Program-made: the position numbers and the translations under genes | Notes under the pieces: generated by a model | What the model saw: only the letters and a program-made list of their open reading frames with translations | Databases searched by the model: none | What the model was told of the DNA's origin: nothing | Shown: piece after piece, positions 17,075 through 26,027 of the stretch | How the letters are laid out: each line of letters opens with the position of its first letter | Numbering within the stretch: position 1 is the first letter of the stretch | From: Sphingobacteriales bacterium | GTDB taxonomy: Bacteria > Bacteroidota > Bacteroidia > Chitinophagales > Chitinophagaceae | Assembly (NCBI GenBank): GCA_016235125.1 | Contig: JACRLZ010000001.1 | Coordinates: forward strand, 236,645-300,644 | DNA: 64,000 bases | Direction: 5' to 3'

Positions 17075-17671
17075 ATGAGAGTAACCCTGAAAATTTTCTG
17101 TTTATTAGCTTCCGCAGCTGTGACAACTTATTCTTGCAGTAAGAATGACAACCCTGCCCCGGATCCCTGCAGTGGTTACAATAAAACCATCAACTTTACA
17201 AAAACAGAATCTGTAGGAACTTCAAATGACGGAACTATTACCATATTGGAACCAAGGGGCGATACCATAACTTACAAATTGAACAACGGAGCCTACCAAA
17301 CTTCCTGGTATTTTACCAATATTCCTCCGGGCAACCATGTTATTACTATTAAAAACGATAAGGGATGCACAGACACCGCCCAGATAACTATATTAAATTA
17401 TGGGCCTAAATATGCATTGGTGAAACAAATTATCGGCGGACCCTATGTTATCGGCGGATATTGCGGCCCCTGTCATTTAGGCGTTGGAAACAGTGGCGGA
17501 AAGAACTTTGATACTGACGCAAGCATTGTAGCCAATTGGGACCGTATCAAGGCAAGGGCAGTTGATAATATCCCTTCACAAATGCCGGAACCACCCAATG
17601 CCATGTTAACTCCGGCTGACAAGCAAAAGATCACTGATTGGGTAAATGCCGGGCACCGGCAATCGGATTAG
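17075..17671 (+). CDS. cytochrome c-like lipoprotein with SprB-type repeat
   Basis: A 198-residue lipoprotein. Lipobox TYSC gives a lipidated Cys at about 21. Residues about 45-107 resemble one SprB-type repeat (GTITILEPRGDTITYKLNNGAYQT ... IPPGNHVITIKNDKGCTDTAQITI). The C-terminal third has a single haem-attachment motif CGPCH in GGYCGPCHLG, with a candidate distal ligand Met in PSQMPEPPNAMLT and the usual terminal helix TPADKQKITDWVNAGH. It should therefore be a membrane-anchored monohaem cytochrome that passes electrons outside the cytoplasm. Its mate is unknown. A bidirectional terminator follows. Confidence 0.85.
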   Translation: MRVTLKIFCLLASAAVTTYSCSKNDNPAPDPCSGYNKTINFTKTESVGTSNDGTITILEPRGDTITYKLNNGAYQTSWYFTNIPPGNHVITIKNDKGCTDTAQITILNYGPKYALVKQIIGGPYVIGGYCGPCHLGVGNSGGKNFDTDASIVANWDRIKARAVDNIPSQMPEPPNAMLTPADKQKITDWVNAGHRQSD

Positions 17672-17692
17672 TATTTGTTTCCTGCTCATAAA

Positions 17693-17724
17693 AAATCCCC
17701 ACGCATATAAAAGCATGGGGATTT
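17693..17724. terminator. bidirectional rho-independent terminator
   Basis: Nine-base perfect stem AAATCCCCA (17693-17701) and TGGGGATTT (17716-17724) with a 14-base loop, flanked by A-rich sequence on the left and T-rich on the right. Sits between the convergent cytochrome lipoprotein and DUF1501 genes and can serve both. Confidence 0.85.
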
Positions 17725-17744
17725 TCTTTGTTATAAAATAAATT

Positions 17745-19340
17745 TTATCTCACTTTCAGCATAGGCCACACTTTTTGTATCACGCCGTTTTGTAACCGTG
17801 CATAGTAAACACCGGTAGGCAAGCCTTCTGAATTGAAGGTAATTTTATCTGTAGTTGCAGAAGTATAATCCTTTTCAAGCAGCGTTGCAATTACCCTTCC
17901 TAACGTATCAATGATTTGTATTAACGTATGTCCTCCCTGGGTCTTAAATGTTATTTCCGTACTGTTTGAAAAAGGATGGGGATAGTTCCAGATAATTTTA
18001 TCCGATACCGGTGGTGGCGGCGTAACTGCGTTACAAACCAGTCCGCTTTTAAACAAAGGCAACGACTGTAACTGAGCGTTAATATTCGGCGGATATAATC
18101 CATCCACCACTGTCTTATCCAAACAAAACCATTTTTCCAGTATGGTAGAATAAACACTCCTGAAATCATATTGCATCGGCACATTGTCGTTTACCGTAGC
18201 ATTGGCGGGAATTGTCGGGTTATTTCCCAACACCCCATTTTCAATTTTACTGCCAAATAAGAACATGGGAGCAGCAGCGCCGTGGTCGGTACCTGTACTT
18301 GAATTGGATTTAATACGACGGCCAAATTCACTGTAAGTCATTCCAATCACCCTATCCTGTACCTGCAGAAATTGCAAATCATCCTGGAAAGCTTTTATCG
18401 CATCAGAAACCCTTTGCAATAAATTGGCATGTGCGCCTGTAGTGGTATCAGCTGCATTTACCTGTACGGAGTGTGTATCAAACCCGCCAAAACTCACCAT
18501 ATAAACTCTTGTCTTCAATCCGCCTTTAATAAGTCTTGCAACAATTTTTAACTGATCAGCCAAACTGTTATTGGTGGGGTAAGTTACTTGCTGGGTTACA
18601 GCATTGGCTGCATTGCGGATAACTGTGGAATATTTTTGGGTTTGCTGGTTTACTATGCGGATAAATTGTAACTCCTTACCGGCCGGAGTATTGGGAACAG
18701 GATCGGTAGTACCGTTCAGTAAATTATAAAATGATGTGGGATTAGTAATGCTCATTGCCATATTCACAACCGGGCCCTGTGTAGTCAGCGTGGTGGTTGA
18801 TCCGATTTGTATTGCCAGCGGATCAGGCGCATTTACATTGGGATATCCTGTTGGGAAATTGGGATATTCGTAATTAAGGTAGCGGCCTGCCCATCCGCTG
18901 AATACTTCCTGGTTGCTGTTAGAAGCACTCATCCAGATATCTGTTGCCCTGAAATGTGAAAAGTTGGGTTGCGGATAGCCTACAGCCTGTATCACTTTCA
19001 GCATTCCATTACTAAACAAATTGTTCATGCCTGTCATGGATGGATGTAAACCAGCGCCACTTGATCCCAATGGGAGAATTCTGTTCTGCGGAATGGCCAC
19101 ATTGGTTCTTGCATTGAAATAGTTACTGTAAGTGGAGATGGGAATTACCGTATTCAACCCATCATTGCCTCCGGCCAGTTGAACAATTACCAGCACATGG
19201 TCTGTATCAGTATACCCTCTCATCAATGCCTGCACCAGGGGTGAATCAGCTCCAAAGGCTTTTACTGAGTAACCATTTATCATAGCAGGCAACATAACGC
19301 CTGCTGGAATTGCTTTTTGTAAAAATTCTTTTCTTTTCAT
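17745..19340 (-). CDS. DUF1501 protein with T9SS sorting domain
   Basis: A 531-residue secreted protein. Residues about 1-420 are DUF1501, a sulfatase-like alpha/beta fold: DHVLVIVQLAGGNDGLNTVIP near 47-67, VGYPQPNFSHFRATDIW, YMVSFGGFDTH, and TYSEFGRRIKSN. The N-terminus MKRKEFLQKAIPAGVMLPA looks like a hydrophobic export signal without a twin arginine. The C-terminal about 80 residues are a T9SS type A sorting domain (YPHPFSNSTEITF ... LPTGVYYARLQNG ... LKV). It follows a DUF1800 gene; the two are almost always paired, but their biochemical role is unknown. Confidence 0.9.
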   Translation of the reverse strand: MKRKEFLQKAIPAGVMLPAMINGYSVKAFGADSPLVQALMRGYTDTDHVLVIVQLAGGNDGLNTVIPISTYSNYFNARTNVAIPQNRILPLGSSGAGLHPSMTGMNNLFSNGMLKVIQAVGYPQPNFSHFRATDIWMSASNSNQEVFSGWAGRYLNYEYPNFPTGYPNVNAPDPLAIQIGSTTTLTTQGPVVNMAMSITNPTSFYNLLNGTTDPVPNTPAGKELQFIRIVNQQTQKYSTVIRNAANAVTQQVTYPTNNSLADQLKIVARLIKGGLKTRVYMVSFGGFDTHSVQVNAADTTTGAHANLLQRVSDAIKAFQDDLQFLQVQDRVIGMTYSEFGRRIKSNSSTGTDHGAAAPMFLFGSKIENGVLGNNPTIPANATVNDNVPMQYDFRSVYSTILEKWFCLDKTVVDGLYPPNINAQLQSLPLFKSGLVCNAVTPPPPVSDKIIWNYPHPFSNSTEITFKTQGGHTLIQIIDTLGRVIATLLEKDYTSATTDKITFNSEGLPTGVYYARLQNGVIQKVWPMLKVR

Positions 19341-19368
19341 TTTATCACATTAAGAGTGAAAAAGATTT

Positions 19369-21048
19369 TTATGACAATTGGTATTCTGACAGGTTAAAGA
19401 AATACTGGAACAATTGCCTCAGCCGGTTATTTACCGTATTAAAATTGGCTGTTGTCGGGTTTGCCATATAAGCGGTCCACGCATTGGTCCAGTAATAATC
19501 ATAAAGCTGGTTACTCAATAGTATCTGCGTCTTTATTGCTTTCTTGGATTCATACGACAATTGATTCCTGAAAACATATTTTAATGCATCATCAATCAGG
19601 TCATTCGGATTTCCGGGATTGGAGAACTGCTGCACCCAGGGAACCAGGTTAAAAATTACCCGCTGCCCGTTTCTTGTAAACCCGGTATTCACCATTGTAT
19701 CGGTGAACTGGTTTCTTTTGGGCAATGAATCGGAGTTGATCCAGATTTCATGGTAGGAGGGCTCCTGGTAATAGGCCGGCATACCCGATACATTTGGCGG
19801 ATCATGCAGGTTTTGGCCTGTATTCACCATGCTGGCATAAAAGAAATTCCACATACCGTAGTTAGTATCCCAGTCTGTAAGCGGGGGAAAAGTTGCATTC
19901 ATCTCCCTTAATGAGCCGATGATATGATCAGCCGGATTTTTGATATAGCAATTCTGGTTGAGTACATCAAAAAAATGTTCGCTTTTAAACAACAAGGCCA
20001 GCGGTGCTTTGATGTCATACCCGCTGTTGCGGAATGCTGTGGCCATCGGTTCAATAACATTTGTTTCAGTTGCAGCATCAATGGCGTAATAAACAAAGAA
20101 GCGGTAGAATTTCCGGCAAATGAATTTGGCAGATTCCTGAGTAGCAAAAATCATATTCAGCAGGTCATTCAACTCAAGCTGGCCCGCTGTGGCACCGGTT
20201 CTCCCGGTGATAACAGTGTTATTGAAAAAGGCTGAAAAGGTTTTATTAACGGTTGAGTGTCGTGATGCATTGAACACAGAAGTATAAGTGGTTCCGTTTA
20301 TCTGCCAGCCTGTTAAAACTTTGGCAGCTTCCTTCACATCATTTTCGGTGTATTGCGATCCGGACCCCTTTCCCAAAGTAAACAATTCCATCAGTTCTCT
20401 TGCATAGTTTTCGTCCGGGGCCGAGGCCACATTAAGATATCCATTCAAATACCGCAGCATGGCAACATCTTTTGTGATAGCATCTACCATTTGCCTGAAA
20501 TTGCCCAATACATACTGCCTAAGCAGGTTATGCTGCATATAGACCCAGTTGCCCAAGCCCACATCTATGGTTTCATTTCCAAAATGATCAACCCAGAACA
20601 TCAGCAGTTTTTCCCTGATGCTGCGATCCTGGTTGATGAGCATTCCTGTCCACCATTTTTTATAAGAAGCTCTTCTTTGTGATTGTACTGTGCCATCGCT
20701 GTTGATATCATTTACCCAGGTGGTTCCCTGTGCAATGTTGCTATCCGGGGTGGTAGCTGTAGTGGAGGTAGCATATTCCTTTACAGGTGGACCCGGTTGC
20801 GGTGCAGTGGGGTTCAGCAATTCATCAACAGCCTGGCTTACCGTACGGGTCTTAAAATAATCCACATCGGCCTTTTTGGCACCAAACATGGTCCGTTTCA
20901 GCAAATGAATGATCTCATTCTCAGTCCATGGGCCTGCGTAGGGATTGACCCCCGAAGTAATGCGTCTTGGAGATTCTGTTGTAGAAGTATGACTGATAAT
21001 TCTCTCCTTTTTTCTGCGCTTTGCAGTCAGAAAATCTCTTCTGTCCAT
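19369..21048 (-). CDS. DUF1800 protein
   Basis: A 559-residue DUF1800 protein. Signatures: WTENEIIHLLKRTMFGAKKADVDYF (about 40-64), LLMFWVDHFGNE, NYARELMELFTLGKGSGSQYTENDVKEAAKVLTGW (about 210-245) and a C-terminal DPPNVSGMPAYYQEPSYHEIWINS. The N-terminus MDRRDFLTAKRRKK lacks a hydrophobic signal segment. First gene of the DUF1800-DUF1501 pair, 28 bases before its partner. The pair is common in Bacteroidota and Planctomycetes; no function is established. The 187 bases between this gene and the thiolase show nothing I could identify. Confidence 0.9.
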   Translation of the reverse strand: MDRRDFLTAKRRKKERIISHTSTTESPRRITSGVNPYAGPWTENEIIHLLKRTMFGAKKADVDYFKTRTVSQAVDELLNPTAPQPGPPVKEYATSTTATTPDSNIAQGTTWVNDINSDGTVQSQRRASYKKWWTGMLINQDRSIREKLLMFWVDHFGNETIDVGLGNWVYMQHNLLRQYVLGNFRQMVDAITKDVAMLRYLNGYLNVASAPDENYARELMELFTLGKGSGSQYTENDVKEAAKVLTGWQINGTTYTSVFNASRHSTVNKTFSAFFNNTVITGRTGATAGQLELNDLLNMIFATQESAKFICRKFYRFFVYYAIDAATETNVIEPMATAFRNSGYDIKAPLALLFKSEHFFDVLNQNCYIKNPADHIIGSLREMNATFPPLTDWDTNYGMWNFFYASMVNTGQNLHDPPNVSGMPAYYQEPSYHEIWINSDSLPKRNQFTDTMVNTGFTRNGQRVIFNLVPWVQQFSNPGNPNDLIDDALKYVFRNQLSYESKKAIKTQILLSNQLYDYYWTNAWTAYMANPTTANFNTVNNRLRQLFQYFFNLSEYQLS

Positions 21049-21235
21049 AAGTGTTGATTTTGAAGGTCCCGGGAAACAAAATAGTCTGTAAAAATCCAGC
21101 GATCTGTACTGACTTTAAAGATACAATTTCGTTTAAACTTTTCTTAACAAATATTACTCCGGAAAAGATTTTGCGGAAACGTAAAAGCCCCTGATCCAGA
21201 ACTTTAATTACGATTCTGTAAAAAAGCCTGATGAT

Positions 21236-22411
21236 TCAAAGGTTTTCAATAATACCTGCAATGCCCTGTCCACCACCGACACAGGCTGTTACCATGCCAT
21301 ATTTTTTATTCAGCCGCTTCATATCATGCAGGTTCTGAATAGTTAGTTTACAGCCGGTGCAGCCAAGGGGATGGCCCAATGCAATAGCTCCGCCATTAAT
21401 ATTTACTCTGGCTGGATCAAGACCAGCTTCCCTTATTACAGCCAATGACTGGGAAGCGAAGGCCTCGTTTAGTTCTATCAGATCAATTTGAGAAAGGCTT
21501 ATACCTGTTTGTTTCAGCACTTTGGGTATTGCAGCCACAGGGCCTATACCCATGATTCGGGGATGCACTCCTGCCACCGCACTGCTAATTAACCTGCCGA
21601 TTGGTTTAAGCCCTAATTCATTCATCATCTTTTCTCCCATTACAATTACAAATGCCGCCCCATCAGATGTTTGAGAAGAGTTGCCGGCAGTAACACAACC
21701 ACCCGCAGCAAATGCGGGTTTTAATTTTGCCAACGCTTCTACGGATGTATCAGCTCTCGGGCCTTCATCTGTATCTACAGTAAAATTTCTTTTTTGTTTT
21801 TTTCCCTTTTCATCCACATATACTTCTTCCACCGGTATTGGAAGTATGCCTGGTTTGAAATATCCGTTCTTTATTGCATTGATTGCTTTCTGGTGAGAGG
21901 TATAAGAAAATTCATCCTGCGCCTCACGGCTGATGTTGTAGTCCTTTGCAACAGCTTCGGCTGTCAATCCCATGCTTAAATAATAGTCCGGCTCATCTTT
22001 AGCAATACGATAGGATGGAACCGTTTTCCATCCTGCTGTGGGTACAAGGCTCATGCTTTCTGTACCTCCGGCAATGATACAATCAGCCATCCCCGTTCTT
22101 ATTTTGGCAGTGGCCATAGCAATTGTTTCCAACCCGGATGCACAATAACGATTTACCGTCACACCCGGCACATCAAACCCCAATGCCCTTGCAGAAATGA
22201 TTCGACCAAACTGCAAACCCTGCTCCGCTTCCGGTACTGCATTGCCAACAATCACATCATCCACTCTTTTGGCATCCAGTTGAGGTACGGTTGCCATCAA
22301 TCCTTTTATCACTTCCACTGCCAGGTCATCGGGACGATAAAAACGGAATCCGCCACGTTTGGCTTTTCCTACAGCTGTTCTGTATCCGGCGATGATATAT
22401 GCTTCCTGCAT
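21236..22411 (-). CDS. fadA: acetyl-CoA C-acyltransferase (thiolase)
   Basis: A 391-residue thiolase, the usual length. It cleaves 3-ketoacyl-CoA with CoA in beta-oxidation, or runs in reverse as acetoacetyl-CoA thiolase. Catalytic residues: nucleophile C90 in [31 protein letters not shown] (His) and the second Cys in CVGGGQG. The start is set at ATG 22411, where [16 protein letters not shown] aligns with the family; an upstream TTG at 22438 would add nine residues. No beta-oxidation partners are adjacent, so fadA rather than an acetoacetyl-specific name is tentative. Confidence 0.93.
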   Translation of the reverse strand: MQEAYIIAGYRTAVGKAKRGGFRFYRPDDLAVEVIKGLMATVPQLDAKRVDDVIVGNAVPEAEQGLQFGRIISARALGFDVPGVTVNRYCASGLETIAMATAKIRTGMADCIIAGGTESMSLVPTAGWKTVPSYRIAKDEPDYYLSMGLTAEAVAKDYNISREAQDEFSYTSHQKAINAIKNGYFKPGILPIPVEEVYVDEKGKKQKRNFTVDTDEGPRADTSVEALAKLKPAFAAGGCVTAGNSSQTSDGAAFVIVMGEKMMNELGLKPIGRLISSAVAGVHPRIMGIGPVAAIPKVLKQTGISLSQIDLIELNEAFASQSLAVIREAGLDPARVNINGGAIALGHPLGCTGCKLTIQNLHDMKRLNKKYGMVTACVGGGQGIAGIIENL

Positions 22412-22466
22412 GGTTATGTTTAAAAGTTGTTTATGCAACTTTCAATATCAAAGATAAAGATTGGCA

Positions 22467-22598
22467 ATGAAAAATATCTTTCATAAAATTCTGACTGTGG
22501 CAGGGCAAATAACCATCACCATAAAGGATAAAAAAGCCCGAAGAAAACTTAAGCTAAGAAAATCAGGTCATGGTTTTACCCATAAAGAAGAAGGGTAA
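22467..22598 (+). CDS. possible small basic protein (43 aa)
   Basis: ATG at 22467 opens a 43-codon frame encoding a lysine- and arginine-rich peptide (MKNIFHKILTVAGQ, then KDKKARRKLKLRKSGHG, ending KEEG). It lies in the spacer between the thiolase and DUF4249 genes, opposite to both. Codon choice resembles real genes but there is no clear ribosome-binding site or promoter, and length alone does not exclude chance. Confidence 0.25.
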   Translation: MKNIFHKILTVAGQITITIKDKKARRKLKLRKSGHGFTHKEEG

Positions 22599-22634
22599 TT
22601 ATGTCAACCAGCATTTGTTCTTACTCAGCAGTCA

Positions 22635-23549
22635 CTACTGTTTCCTGATAAGGACAAGGCTGTCAGATAATCCTCCCACTATTCCGTAGCCCCCACTTAT
22701 ATTGTTATAAGTGATGATAGCTTCTGTAAAAGGGTTCCCATCATTAATGCTATAGTTTTCCCTGCTCTGCAGATAGCGATAGGCATCCCTTGTAATGGCT
22801 GTAAGTTCCGGCGCAATATAAAGGTGACTGGAAGGATAATAACCCAGTTCAATTGTCAATGAAATTTCATTGCCATTAAACTGATCATCGGTAAAATAAA
22901 TCTGGCGGTATTCATTATCGCCAAAAATATCAAAAGCTGCATTACTGACTAACTTATCCACCCTGAAATATTCTGTGCCGGATTTATCCACCAGTATTCT
23001 TGGCCCGGTTGAAATATAATTTGTATCTGCAGCATATACCCTCAGGCGATAATAGTTTTTTTCGCCTACCGGGTCATTTATACGAATTACCACTTTTGCC
23101 TTTTCGCTACCATTGGAATTAATGATGCGGTAGCTTTCGCCCCTCAACGAAGGCTTAGCCGGAATAATATCACTGCCCTCTGCATCGGCAAGACCGGTTG
23201 CCGACGCTTTCAGTGTATATTTTCTTCCCCGCACCGACCGGAAAGAAGATACAAACCAGGAATTGCCATAAATGTTTATGGTTCCCATTGTTTGCCTGAA
23301 CACATCATTCTCATACAAGTCTATTTTGGCACCGGCAGGCACGGGAAAGTTCCTTGTGTTACTAAGTTCCGAGCTGTTGGTTACTCTTGCATAGATAAGA
23401 CTATCACTGAAAATAAGTGAGTTCAATACAATCTTATTGCCCTCATAAGGCAGGTTTATCTTTACCTCCTTTTCACAGGCTGTTAGTAAAACGATTACTG
23501 AAAGCAAGGCGGCGGCCAATTTATATAAGTTATTTTTTTTCATAGTCAT
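22635..23549 (-). CDS. DUF4249 lipoprotein, partner of TonB receptor
   Basis: A 304-residue DUF4249 protein. MTMKKNNLYKLAAALLSVIVLLTACEK gives a lipobox LTAC (Cys about 22 from the second Met). KINLPYEGNKIVLNSLIFSDSLIYARVTNS is the family's N-terminal signature, followed by PAGAKIDLYEND and a DUF4249-typical YLQSRENYSINDGNPFTEAIITYNNISGGYGIVGG near the C-terminus. Start at ATG 23549 (or 23543), four bases after the TonB receptor stop. The gene pair encodes a receptor and its surface-exposed or periplasmic accessory lipoprotein; the ligand is unknown. Confidence 0.9.
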   Translation of the reverse strand: MTMKKNNLYKLAAALLSVIVLLTACEKEVKINLPYEGNKIVLNSLIFSDSLIYARVTNSSELSNTRNFPVPAGAKIDLYENDVFRQTMGTINIYGNSWFVSSFRSVRGRKYTLKASATGLADAEGSDIIPAKPSLRGESYRIINSNGSEKAKVVIRINDPVGEKNYYRLRVYAADTNYISTGPRILVDKSGTEYFRVDKLVSNAAFDIFGDNEYRQIYFTDDQFNGNEISLTIELGYYPSSHLYIAPELTAITRDAYRYLQSRENYSINDGNPFTEAIITYNNISGGYGIVGGLSDSLVLIRKQ

Positions 23550-23553
23550 TCTT

Positions 23554-25938
23554 TTAAAATTTAAACCCATAAGAAATACTTGGCACAAGCGGCAATAACG
23601 TTACGCCTTTCAATACTGTTTTACCTGTATTGTTATTATACCTGTCGAAATAATAATAGAACGGGTTTTGCCTGTTGTATGCATTATATAAACTAAAGTT
23701 CCATGATTTCTCATGGTGTTTCTTCTGCTTCTTCCAGGTAATCCCCACATCAAGGCGGTGATAATTCAGCAAACGAAAAGCATTTCTGCCTTTAATGTGC
23801 TCCACTGGTTCATTATAATAATATGGGTTATCCCATGGCGAATCATCAATTGCCCCTTCATACTGCGCCACCGGTAGTGTGAAGGGAGAGCCGGTTTGAA
23901 ACTGCCAGCTTCCTGAAATCTCCCACCGTTTACCCAATTTGTGGGTAATGGCAACCTCAAGATCATGCCGGCGGTCGTACTTATAAAAGAACTCACGGCC
24001 AAAATTAATTTCCGGAAATTGTCTTTTGCTCCAGCTAAGCGTATAACCAATCCACCCGGTTGTTTTACCCAGTTTTTTTTGCAGCATTAATTCAATGCCA
24101 TAAGATTTTGCTTTACCTGATTCCACTTTTGTGTCCCAATCGGCAGTAGTTGAATTAAGATAGCTGGCGCCATCTTTATATTCAATTACCCCATCCATCG
24201 TTTTATAATATCCCTCTACCGACACTTCCACTTTATCCTGCATAACGGACTTTGCAAACCCTGCAGCTATTTGACGGGAAAACATTGGCTTTACATTATC
24301 AGTAGAAGGTACCCACAAATCAGTAGGCAATGTGGTGGAATTATTAGTAAGCAGGTGCACATACTGGTTCATATGTGTGTACGATGCCTTAAAAGCAATA
24401 TCGCCCGGCAGTAAATAGCGAAGACCCAGCCGGGGCTGCAAACTGGAGTACCATTTTGTTTTAGCTTTAAAGGCGCTGGCATGTACCCCAATATTTACTT
24501 TCAGTTTTTTGATAATCTGCCAGTCATCTTCAGCATATACAGCCATCTCCATTGAACGCTGATTGTATTTATTAAATGAAGTATCTATATCCGGCGCAGC
24601 AGGGTCGCCGATTTTAATGGTCGCTGCACCCGGTGTAAAAACATGCTGCAGTGCAGAAATACCAAACCTGATATTTTGCTCCGGCAATGGGCGGAAATCA
24701 AAATCAATTCTTGCACCCACATCATAAATGCCGGAAAAATAGCGGGCATCAAAGGCATCCCGGTCATCCATATCTTTGATCTCATAGCTGGCATCTGTTA
24801 CAAAACGGTATTGTGTGTAATTGAATAATGTATTCGCAAAAAGTTTTTTATTAAATACATGGTTCCAGCGCAATGTGCCGATGGTATTACCCCAGCCAAT
24901 CCTGATTTTTGATTTTTCCTCGTAGCTCCCGTCAGAAAAATTTGCTTTCAGTTTAAAAAAATCTTGCCCGCTGAAAAAGCTTGCGAATAACCTGTCTTTA
25001 GGTGAAAAGATGTGATGTAACTTCACATTCAAATCATAGAAATAAGCGCCAAAGCCTGTAATATCTCCTTCTGAAGCTCTTTTTACAATCGGCCCGGCTA
25101 ATAAATCGAGATAGCTTCGCCTGCCTGAAATAAGAAAGGATGTTTTACCTTTTTTAATCGGGCCTTCCAGGGTAAGCCTTGATGCCAGCAAACCGATAGC
25201 CCCTTCGCCATGAAATTCCTTCATATTACCATCTTTCATTACTAAATCGATAACAGATGAAAGCCTGCCGCCAAACCTTGCCGGAAAACCGCCTTTATAT
25301 AAGTCAACACTTTTAAGCGCATCCCCATTAAACGAAGAAAAAATGCCAAAGAGGTGTGATGGGTTATACACTGGTGTACCATCCAGCAATATCAGGTTCT
25401 GATCCGGGCTTCCGCCTCTTACCAATACACCGCTGGTGCCTTCAGCCCCCTGCGAAACCCCGGGAAGCAATTGTAATGTTTTCAACACATCCGTTTCGCC
25501 TAAAAACCGCGGCATACTTTTTATCAATGCCACCGGAACGGATATCTTACTCATTTGAGTTTGTTCCTGTATGGGTGCTGTTTTTTTAGACACCACCACT
25601 ACCTCTCCGAGGTTGGTATTGGCTTCAAGCTTTATTAGCAACTCCTGGTCTTTGTTCAATACTATTTCCTGCTGAAGAGGCTTATAACCAGCATATGAAA
25701 AAATAACGGATACAGCTCCTGATTTAAGCGTAATAGTAAAGAATCCATAATTGTTGGTAACCGTTCCTGTTTTTAGATCAGGTAGCAGTACCGCTGCACC
25801 AGGTAATTTTTCACCTGTAGCAGAGTCTTCCACATATCCATGTATGGTAAATTTTGTTATTGACGGTGAGGAAGACTGGGAGTAAAGAGTGCCGGAAAAA
25901 ATTATTATCGGAAAAATAAACAGAAAGCGAATTCTCAT
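23554..25938 (-). CDS. TonB-dependent receptor, DUF4249-associated
   Basis: A 794-residue outer-membrane receptor. Signal peptide (about 1-22, MRIRFLFIFPIIIFSGTLYSQ), carboxypeptidase-regulatory-like domain (IHGYVEDSATGEKLPGAAVLL), plug (VPVALIKSMPRFLGETDVLKTLQLLPGVSQGAEGTSGVLVRGGSPDQNLILLDGTPVYNPSHLFGIFS) and a barrel ending LLPLVPSISYGFKF. The plug sequence LLDGTPVYNPSHLFG is typical of receptors that travel with DUF4249 lipoproteins. ATG 25938 chosen over the upstream in-frame ATG at 25956 because it starts the signal peptide. Energised by TonB-ExbBD elsewhere. Divergent from pyrD. Confidence 0.92.
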   Translation of the reverse strand: MRIRFLFIFPIIIFSGTLYSQSSSPSITKFTIHGYVEDSATGEKLPGAAVLLPDLKTGTVTNNYGFFTITLKSGAVSVIFSYAGYKPLQQEIVLNKDQELLIKLEANTNLGEVVVVSKKTAPIQEQTQMSKISVPVALIKSMPRFLGETDVLKTLQLLPGVSQGAEGTSGVLVRGGSPDQNLILLDGTPVYNPSHLFGIFSSFNGDALKSVDLYKGGFPARFGGRLSSVIDLVMKDGNMKEFHGEGAIGLLASRLTLEGPIKKGKTSFLISGRRSYLDLLAGPIVKRASEGDITGFGAYFYDLNVKLHHIFSPKDRLFASFFSGQDFFKLKANFSDGSYEEKSKIRIGWGNTIGTLRWNHVFNKKLFANTLFNYTQYRFVTDASYEIKDMDDRDAFDARYFSGIYDVGARIDFDFRPLPEQNIRFGISALQHVFTPGAATIKIGDPAAPDIDTSFNKYNQRSMEMAVYAEDDWQIIKKLKVNIGVHASAFKAKTKWYSSLQPRLGLRYLLPGDIAFKASYTHMNQYVHLLTNNSTTLPTDLWVPSTDNVKPMFSRQIAAGFAKSVMQDKVEVSVEGYYKTMDGVIEYKDGASYLNSTTADWDTKVESGKAKSYGIELMLQKKLGKTTGWIGYTLSWSKRQFPEINFGREFFYKYDRRHDLEVAITHKLGKRWEISGSWQFQTGSPFTLPVAQYEGAIDDSPWDNPYYYNEPVEHIKGRNAFRLLNYHRLDVGITWKKQKKHHEKSWNFSLYNAYNRQNPFYYYFDRYNNNTGKTVLKGVTLLPLVPSISYGFKF

Positions 25939-25991
25939 AAACAAATGGTTTATCAATTTTAAACAGAAAAGGCAATTAAGGCGGTTAGCAA

Positions 25992-26022
25992 TTTGTTAAA
26001 CATCCGGAATTAGTTAGGTTTG
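25992..26022 (+). promoter_or_regulatory. pyrD promoter, apparently leaderless
   Basis: TTTG at 25992-25995, a 19-base spacer, then TAGGTTTG at 26015-26022: both elements of the Bacteroidota consensus. The pyrD ATG follows five bases later at 26028, so the mRNA would start at or within a base or two of the ATG. Confidence 0.7.
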
Positions 26023-26027
26023 CCGCA

